From contig JAJDOG010000054.1 of the NCBI GenBank assembly GCA_022340285.1, positions 1 to 44,706 on the forward strand: 44,706 nt of DNA, written 5' to 3'. The notes under the pieces are model-generated. The model searched no databases. It was not told the DNA's origin and worked only from the letters and a program-made list of their open reading frames with translations. The stretch comes from Betaproteobacteria bacterium. Lineage in GTDB: Bacteria > Pseudomonadota > Gammaproteobacteria > Burkholderiales > SG8-39. Shown here piece by piece: positions 40,070 to 44,706 of the stretch (the first letter of the stretch is position 1; each line of letters starts with the position of its first letter). Position numbers and translations under genes: made by a program.

Positions 40070-40945
40070 ATGGCATCGCTTCACCGTAGCGTCACGAGAT
40101 TGATCGAACCGGAACCGACCATGGAGGGCGCGGGCGTCAAGCTGAATCGCCTGATTGCGGGGCGCCAGATCGACTGGCTCGACCCGTTTCTGCTGCTCGA
40201 TCACTTCGGCTCCGACCAGCCTGCCGACTACATGGCGGGATTTCCCATGCACCCGCATCGCGGCATCGAGACTGTCACCTACATGCTCGACGGGGAAACG
40301 GACCACCGCGATACGATGGGCAACGCCGGCACCATCGGACCCGGTGCTGTCCAGTGGATGAGCGCCGGCGGTGGCCTGCTGCACGAGGAGATGCCGCGGC
40401 CGGTGAACGGCAAGCTGGAAGGCTTCCAGCTCTGGGTCAATCTTCCCGCCAAGCTCAAGATGAGCCGGCCCAGTTACCAGGAATTCACCGCCGACCAGAT
40501 CCCGGAGGCGCGCCGCGACGACGGCACGGTGATCCGCGTGGTCGCAGGCGAGACGGACGGCGTGCGTGGTGCGGTGACCGAGATCGCGATGCAGCCGACC
40601 TATCTCGACGTGCATCTCGCGCCCGGGGCGCGCTTCGTCCAGCCCGTTCTGCGCGGGCATGCGGCGTTCGCGTACGCGTATCGTGGAGGCGGGACATTCG
40701 GCATCGGCGAGGGCGGCGAAGGCACCGCCATCCAGGCGCCGCAGCTTGCCATTCTCGGCGACGGCGACGACTTCGAGGCGCGCGCCGGCGATGCGGGCGT
40801 GCGGTTCCTGCTGGTGAGCGGGCGGCCGACCCGCGAGACGATTGCCCGCTACGGCCCCTTCGTGATGAACACCCGCGCCGAGATCGTCCAGGCGGTCAAC
40901 GACCTCAACAACGGCACGTTTGTCTGGGAGGAACGGAACGGATAG
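40070..40945 (+). CDS. Pirin-family protein
   Basis: This 291-residue bicupin has the Pirin signature MHPHRGIETVTYMLDGE (60-76). Metal ligands His61, His63, His105 and Glu107 (LLHEEMP) match those of YhhW-type pirins, which bind iron and can show quercetinase activity. It is cytoplasmic. ATG at 40070 begins the protein MASLHRSVTRLIEP. An imperfect inverted repeat of TCCCGGATCC lies just upstream (about 40030-40062). It converges on the FKBP gene, with a perfect hairpin between them. Confidence 0.9.
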   Translation: MASLHRSVTRLIEPEPTMEGAGVKLNRLIAGRQIDWLDPFLLLDHFGSDQPADYMAGFPMHPHRGIETVTYMLDGETDHRDTMGNAGTIGPGAVQWMSAGGGLLHEEMPRPVNGKLEGFQLWVNLPAKLKMSRPSYQEFTADQIPEARRDDGTVIRVVAGETDGVRGAVTEIAMQPTYLDVHLAPGARFVQPVLRGHAAFAYAYRGGGTFGIGEGGEGTAIQAPQLAILGDGDDFEARAGDAGVRFLLVSGRPTRETIARYGPFVMNTRAEIVQAVNDLNNGTFVWEERNG

Positions 40946-40959
40946 CCACGAAGGTGTTT

Positions 40960-40980
40960 CCCCTCCTCAGAGAGGAGGGG
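40960..40980. terminator. Perfect 9-bp hairpin between convergent genes (repeat-family arm)
   Basis: CCCCTCCTC-AGA-GAGGAGGGG forms a perfect 9-bp stem with a 3-nt loop. It lies 15 bp after the pirin stop and 16 bp from the FKBP stop, so it could end both transcripts. It is the same hairpin that forms the outer arms of the dispersed paired repeats. Confidence 0.6.
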
Positions 40981-40996
40981 AGAAAAGCGCATGAGC

Positions 40997-41341
40997 TTAG
41001 CCGATTCCGAGTAACTCCACCTCGAAGACCAGCGTGGCGTTGGGCGGGATGACGCCGCCCGCGCCGCGTGCGCCGTAGCCAAGCGCTGGAGGAATGGTGA
41101 GCTTGCGCCGGCCGCCGACCTTCATGCCCTGCACGCCCTCGTCCCATCCGGCGATGACGTGGCGCGCGCCGAGCGGAAACTCGAACGGGTCGTTGCGATC
41201 CTTGCTCGAATCGAACTTGCGTCCGTCAGTCAGCCAGCCGGTGTAATGCACGGTGACGGTCTGGCCGGCGACCGCGGCATCGCCCGCGCCGACGGCAAGC
41301 TCCTCGATGATCAGTCCGCTCGCCGTAGTCTGGGTACTCAT
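40997..41341 (-). CDS. FKBP-type peptidyl-prolyl cis-trans isomerase
   Basis: This 114-residue protein is one FKBP domain. Typical active-site sequence is present: [38 protein letters not shown], and [13 protein letters not shown] with [16 protein letters not shown] at the end. It catalyses proline isomerisation; without a signal peptide it should be cytoplasmic. ATG at 41341 lacks its own Shine-Dalgarno. A strong GGAGG serves an ATG 14 bp upstream that reads MSVQT and stops by overlapping this ATG (ATGA). It lies 29 bp after htpX on the same strand. Confidence 0.92.
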   Translation of the reverse strand: MSTQTTASGLIIEELAVGAGDAAVAGQTVTVHYTGWLTDGRKFDSSKDRNDPFEFPLGARHVIAGWDEGVQGMKVGGRRKLTIPPALGYGARGAGGVIPPNATLVFEVELLGIG

Positions 41342-41355
41342 GTCTGCACGCTCAT
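41338..41355 (-). other. Possible five-codon leader ORF coupled to FKBP
   Basis: ATG AGC GTG CAG ACA TGA has GGGAGGA at ideal distance and ends with ATGA overlap on the FKBP start. Ribosomes may load here and reinitiate. It may equally be a chance remnant, since MSVQT resembles the FKBP N-terminus MSTQT. Confidence 0.3.
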
Positions 41356-41370
41356 CGTCGATCCTCCCGC

Positions 41371-42243
41371 CTATCGCCCGCTCGCCTGCAGCGCCGCGAT
41401 GCGCTGCTCGATCGGCGGATGGCTCGAAAAGAGCGCCATCACCCCCTTGCGATCGCTGATGCCCATCGCGCGCATCGACTCGGGCAGGGCGCCGGGCTCG
41501 ATGCCGCCGAGGCGGGCGAGCGCGTTGACCATCGGCCGGCTCGATCCGAGATACTGGGCGGAGCCCGCGTCGGCGCGGAACTCCCGCCGCCGCGAGAACC
41601 ACGCGACGATCATCGAGGCCAGGATGCCGAGCACGATCTGGAAGACGATGGAGGTGATGAAGAAGCCTGGCCCGACACCGCGTTCCGTCTTGAAGATGAC
41701 GCGGTCGACGAAAAAGCCCGCGACGCGCGAGAGGAAGATCACGAACGTGTTCACGACGCCCTGGATGAGCGTCAGCGTGACCATGTCTCCGTTCGCGACG
41801 TGGGCCACCTCGTGGCCGAGCACCGCCTCGACCTCTTCCTGGTTCATCGACTCGAGCAGCCCCGTCGAAACCGCGACGAGCGCCGAGTTCTTGAATGCGC
41901 CCGTCGCGAACGCATTGGGCGCGCCCTTGTAGATCGCGACCTCCGGCATGCCGATCTGCGCTACATCGGCGAGCCGCTTCACGGTCGTGACCAGCCAGCG
42001 CTCCGCTTCGCTCTGCGGCGTCGTGATCACGCGGGCGCCGGTGGACCACTTCGCCATCGGCTTCGAGATCAGGAGCGAGATGAACGATCCGGCGAAGCCG
42101 ATTACCGCCGAGAAGACGAGCAGCGCCCGGTAATCGATGCCCTCCTGCGTGAGGTACTGGCCGATTCCGAACACCTGCATGATGATCGTCAGGACCAGCA
42201 GCACGGCTATGTTGGTGACGAGAAACAGCACGATCCGCTTCAT
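41371..42243 (-). CDS. htpX: HtpX membrane zinc metalloprotease
   Basis: This 290-residue inner-membrane protease degrades damaged membrane proteins. Two N-terminal helices (4-24 and 39-60), the zinc motif H144-EVA-H148 and third ligand Glu221 ([10 protein letters not shown]), plus two further helices (about 160-215), give the full HtpX layout. The length matches E. coli HtpX (293). ATG at 42243 has AAGGA ten bases upstream. FKBP follows after 29 bp, so the two may be co-expressed as quality-control factors. No obvious heat-shock promoter was identified in the 130 bp upstream. Confidence 0.94.
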   Translation of the reverse strand: MKRIVLFLVTNIAVLLVLTIIMQVFGIGQYLTQEGIDYRALLVFSAVIGFAGSFISLLISKPMAKWSTGARVITTPQSEAERWLVTTVKRLADVAQIGMPEVAIYKGAPNAFATGAFKNSALVAVSTGLLESMNQEEVEAVLGHEVAHVANGDMVTLTLIQGVVNTFVIFLSRVAGFFVDRVIFKTERGVGPGFFITSIVFQIVLGILASMIVAWFSRRREFRADAGSAQYLGSSRPMVNALARLGGIEPGALPESMRAMGISDRKGVMALFSSHPPIEQRIAALQASGR

Positions 42244-42373
42244 ACGGAAGATCCTTCAAGGTTTGCGCCAGGGGTCGCTTGCGGCGCGCATGTTAGCACT
42301 CCGCTCCATTTCATTGGTGCGTGCAAGGACGCTGTAAGTTCCCGAACGCGCGGCCGGGCGACGCGTCCGGCGC

Positions 42374-43009
42374 TTACTGGCACATCGCTTCGAGCTGAGT
42401 CTTCATGCGCAGGACGTTCTGCTCGCACATCGCGCGATTCGCACCGGCATTGGCGCACATCGCGCCCGGATTCATCGTTGCGAGCTGAGCCTTTGCCTTC
42501 TGGCACTCCGGGCTGTTCTTGTCCATGCGCATCCCCATCCCGACTCCTCCCATGCCGGCGCCGGACTGGGTGCACTGCGCACTTTCGAACGTGTAGCGCG
42601 CCTTCATCGAGTAGTTTTCGCCACGCTGCGTGCCGGTGGCCTGCATGAGGTAGGACTTGTCGCCTTGGCGGGTCACGGTGGCGCGCGTCGTGCCGTCCGG
42701 GCACGTCGTTTCCATGACCGCCTCGGTGGCGGTGTCCTTGAGGATCTGCATCTTGCACTCCGCTCTCTGCCCGCCTTTCTGGCCGGCCTGGTTCCGGCCC
42801 ATCTCCCGGATGTCGTCCATGCAGATCGACATCGAGGCGGGCATGCCGCCCGAATGTGCGGCGCCCCTCGCGTTCATTTCCAGCAACTCCATCTTCCACT
42901 GCCCCTTCTGGAACGGTGTGTCGCGAAAGACCTGCGGCATGGGCATTTCCTGCGCTGCCGCGGCGGTCATGAGAGTCAACGTGGCAAAGGCGATGGCGAA
43001 ACGGGACAT
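42374..43009 (-). CDS. DUF3617-type exported protein
   Basis: This 211-residue protein has a Sec signal peptide (hydrophobic 4-18, cleavage near AAAAQ). The mature region has the DUF3617 pattern: PFQKGQWKMELLEMN, a CMDDI and CKMQILK cysteine pair, and TTCPDGTTRATVT then YTFESAQC. It is rich in Met and Gly near 150-160 and has four cysteines in the C-terminal 60 residues. Function is unknown; a periplasmic location is expected. ATG at 43009 has AGGAGG six bases upstream. It stands between htpX and the OmpA-like gene, all on the minus strand. Confidence 0.82.
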   Translation of the reverse strand: MSRFAIAFATLTLMTAAAAQEMPMPQVFRDTPFQKGQWKMELLEMNARGAAHSGGMPASMSICMDDIREMGRNQAGQKGGQRAECKMQILKDTATEAVMETTCPDGTTRATVTRQGDKSYLMQATGTQRGENYSMKARYTFESAQCTQSGAGMGGVGMGMRMDKNSPECQKAKAQLATMNPGAMCANAGANRAMCEQNVLRMKTQLEAMCQ

Positions 43010-43106
43010 GTCGGCCTCCTGGAGTCAACGGAGGCGATGATAGCAAGCGCCCCGCGGCGCGTCGCGCGCGGGGCGCTTGAAGGTGGCGCGTGCGTCCGGG
43101 GGGCTA

Positions 43107-43799
43107 CTACCCGCGTGGTATGGCGGCCGGTTGACCCGCCGTGGCCGGCTCCGCGACGAAGATCTCGACGCGACGGTTCATTGCGCGACCCTGCACGGTG
43201 CTGTTGTCGGCGATCGGCTCGTGCGAGCCGCGCCCGTCGATCGCGATGCGGCTCGGCGCGACGCCCCGCGCCTCCAGATAGGCGCGCGTGCTCGCCGCGC
43301 GGTTGACCGAGAGCGGATTGTTGATCGCGTCGCTTCCGGTGCTGTCCGTGTGACCGATGATGCGCACGGTCGTGCCGGGATAGGCATTCAGACCCTGGGC
43401 AAACCGGTCGAGCACCGGACGCAGCTGCGGCTTGATGTCTGCCTTGTTCACGTCGAACGAGACGTCGCTCGGAATCTCCAGCTTGAGTTGGTTGTCCGCT
43501 GTCCGGGACACCTCGACGCCAGTGCCCTGGGTGGCCTCGTCCATCGCGCGCTTCTGCTCCTGCATGTTCTTGGACCAGATGTAGCCGCCGGCCGCGCCGA
43601 CCGCCGCGCCGATGCCCGCACCCGCAGCGGCGCCGCGTCCGCCACGCGTGATTCCACCGATCAGCGCGCCGGCTGCAGCGCCGATGCCCGCACCGGTGGC
43701 AGTGTCCTTCTGCGTCTGATCCATTCCCGCGCATCCCGAAAGCGCCAGGGCGCCGATCGTGGCCGCGGCAACGAAGCGCGTCTTGATGACTGAGTACAT
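43107..43799 (-). CDS. OmpA-family outer-membrane lipoprotein (YiaD-like)
   Basis: This 230-residue lipoprotein has a signal peptide with lipobox LALSGC (Cys23). A glycine-zipper segment (about 35-75) with alternating Gly/Ala follows, and then a C-terminal OmpA-like peptidoglycan-binding domain (about 105-220; GHTDSTGSDAINNPLSVNRA, then AIDGRGSHEP and NRRVEI). This layout is that of YiaD-type proteins, which link the outer membrane to the cell wall. ATG at 43799 has AAGGGAG eight bases upstream; longer upstream frame is not coding-like. Its gene is divergent from the methylenetetrahydrofolate reductase-like gene. Confidence 0.92.
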   Translation of the reverse strand: MYSVIKTRFVAAATIGALALSGCAGMDQTQKDTATGAGIGAAAGALIGGITRGGRGAAAGAGIGAAVGAAGGYIWSKNMQEQKRAMDEATQGTGVEVSRTADNQLKLEIPSDVSFDVNKADIKPQLRPVLDRFAQGLNAYPGTTVRIIGHTDSTGSDAINNPLSVNRAASTRAYLEARGVAPSRIAIDGRGSHEPIADNSTVQGRAMNRRVEIFVAEPATAGQPAAIPRG

Positions 43800-43972
43800 G
43801 AGCTGACTCCCTTCTTGAAAGTTCGACGCTTCGATTCTAGCGAGGCGCCAGCGCAATACACGGGCATGTTGCACTTTGTTACCACCGAAACATTTGGAGC
43901 CGCTTGGCTGTCGTTGCCGGACGACACGTGCGGCGTCGGCGACCCGGCGCCGTGAGGAATTCATCACGCACT

Positions 43973-43981
43973 TGCTATGAT
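43973..43981 (+). promoter_or_regulatory. Predicted extended -10 promoter of the MTHFR-like gene
   Basis: TGC-TATGAT is an extended -10 element (TATGAT matches 5/6), 33 bp upstream of the start codon. The -35 region is weak, as expected for this promoter type. Confidence 0.4.
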
Positions 43982-44014
43982 TGGTCCAATTCCGATAGGG
44001 CCGAAAGGGAACCG

Positions 44015-44706
44015 ATGGCTGAGCAGGATCGGCCCGCCGGGGGGCAGGACGCTGCGGTAAGCGGATTTCAAAGCACATTGCGAGACGACCGTTTCGCGGT
44101 GACCGCGGAGGTTTCACCGCCGCTATCGGCCGATCCGGCGGAATTCATCGCGCACGCGCTGCCGCTGCGCGGGCTCGCGACGGCGGTGAACGTCACCGAT
44201 GGTGCCTCGGCAAAGACGCATATGTCGAGTCTTGTGGCGGCGCATTTCCTGGTGCAGAACGGCATCGAGCCGATTCTGCAGATGACGTGCCGCGACCGGA
44301 ATCGGCTCGCGCTGCAGGCGGATCTGCTGGGCGCCGTTTCCCTGGGCATCCGGAACATCCTGGTCCTGCGCGGCGACGAGCCCTCGGCCGGGGATCAGCC
44401 CGACACCCGGGCGGTGTTCGATCTAGGCACCACCGACGTGCTCGCCATGGCGCAGCGCATGCGCGCGGAACAACGCCTGCCATCCGGAGCGGCGATTGCC
44501 AGCCCGGTTCCGCTCTTGCTCGGAGCTGCCGATACGCCCGTCGATCCGCCGCGGGACTGGCAGCCGGCGGGGCTGCTCGCGAAAGCCGCGGCCGGCGCGG
44601 ATTTCGTGCAGACGCAGTTCTGCATGGATCTGGAGGTCGTGCGCCGCTATGCCGCGCGGCTGCTCGCGCTCGGCATCGCCCAGCGCTTGCCGATACTCAT
44701 CGGCGT
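44015..44706 (+). CDS. Methylenetetrahydrofolate reductase-family protein (3' partial)
   Basis: The frame opens at ATG 44015, with AAAGGGA just upstream, and runs off the window after 230 codons. The N-terminus (FAVTAEVSPPLSADP) corresponds to the E-x-x-PP start of the MetF TIM barrel. Then come NVTDGASAKTHMSSL, EPILQMTCRDRNRLALQADL and ILVLRGDEPSAGD, which match the folate/FAD-binding strands of the family. MetF uses FAD to reduce 5,10-methylene-tetrahydrofolate for methionine synthesis. This EVSPP branch differs from E. coli MetF and may serve one-carbon catabolism. No riboswitch was recognised upstream. Confidence 0.85.
   Translation, partial: MAEQDRPAGGQDAAVSGFQSTLRDDRFAVTAEVSPPLSADPAEFIAHALPLRGLATAVNVTDGASAKTHMSSLVAAHFLVQNGIEPILQMTCRDRNRLALQADLLGAVSLGIRNILVLRGDEPSAGDQPDTRAVFDLGTTDVLAMAQRMRAEQRLPSGAAIASPVPLLLGAADTPVDPPRDWQPAGLLAKAAAGADFVQTQFCMDLEVVRRYAARLLALGIAQRLPILIG

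Noticed and set aside
43982-44014. SAM or SAH riboswitch upstream of the MTHFR-like gene
   Set aside because: The leader is only about 30 nt after the predicted -10 box and has no matching conserved core.
1-44706. tRNA, rRNA, CRISPR, insertion sequences, prophage or origin of replication
   Set aside because: No cloverleaf, rRNA segment, regular spaced direct repeats, transposase or integrase frame, or DnaA-box cluster was recognised on either strand by reading. Short non-coding RNAs cannot be excluded without a covariance search.

Overview
The window is 44.7 kb of GC-rich, densely coding chromosomal DNA with short intergenic gaps (none exceeds 300 bp). Gene content (PsrA-type fatty-acid regulator, FadE/FadI/FadJ, Atm1-type ABC exporter, NnrU, HtpX, OmpA-type lipoprotein, CoxMSL-type molybdenum hydroxylase, MmsA) points to a Gram-negative proteobacterium, most likely a metabolically versatile betaproteobacterium. 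That taxonomic guess is inference only. No rRNA, tRNA, CRISPR array, transposase or prophage gene was seen.

Layout. 1-3.4 kb: 3' part of a large zinc-ribbon/cyclase/ATPase/TPR signalling protein. 3.5-10.8 kb: a minus-strand beta-oxidation operon, psrA-like regulator - fadE - small lipoprotein - fadI-like thiolase - fadJ-like multifunctional enzyme - yciA-like thioesterase, headed by a promoter carrying a perfect PsrA-type operator. 11-17.8 kb: Atm1-type ABC exporter, NnrU, PBP7-type DD-peptidase, EgtD, a redoxin whose predicted active-site cysteine codon is an in-frame UGA, a small unknown protein and an IclR regulator. 18-22.1 kb: LutA- and LutB-like Fe-S proteins, a deacetylase/allantoinase-fold protein and a TetR regulator. 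22.0-31.1 kb: a minus-strand catabolic block, CoxM-CoxS-CoxL-type molybdenum hydroxylase, cupin, HyuA, HyuB, divergent from mmsA. 31.3-39.5 kb: mmsA, MFS transporter, HtrA-like protease, HisD paralogue, SDR, second MFS transporter, unknown membrane protein. 39.5-44.7 kb: K+ channel, pirin, FKBP, HtpX, DUF3617 protein, OmpA-like lipoprotein and the start of a methylenetetrahydrofolate reductase-family gene.

How the genes work together. The fad operon is a complete long-chain acyl-CoA beta-oxidation set plus a thioesterase, probably de-repressed by acyl-CoA through the PsrA-type regulator. The central block (molybdenum hydroxylase, ATP-dependent HyuA/HyuB enzyme, cupin, divergent methylmalonate-semialdehyde dehydrogenase, deacetylase-fold protein, TetR) looks like an accessory pathway in which a heterocycle or ketone is hydroxylated and then opened or carboxylated. 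Its substrate is not evident from sequence.

The most unusual locus is 15937-16545: one continuous reading frame for an exported AhpC/TSA-type redoxin with UGA exactly where the first cysteine of the CPYC motif belongs, followed by a hairpin that fits the bacterial SECIS pattern. It lies 6 nt downstream of an ergothioneine-type methyltransferase gene. Other odd points are a duplicated 60-bp lutB 3' end beside a dispersed repeat, two families of palindromic intergenic repeats, a zinc-ribbon-like tail on HyuB, and an atypical active-site loop in the CoxL-like subunit.
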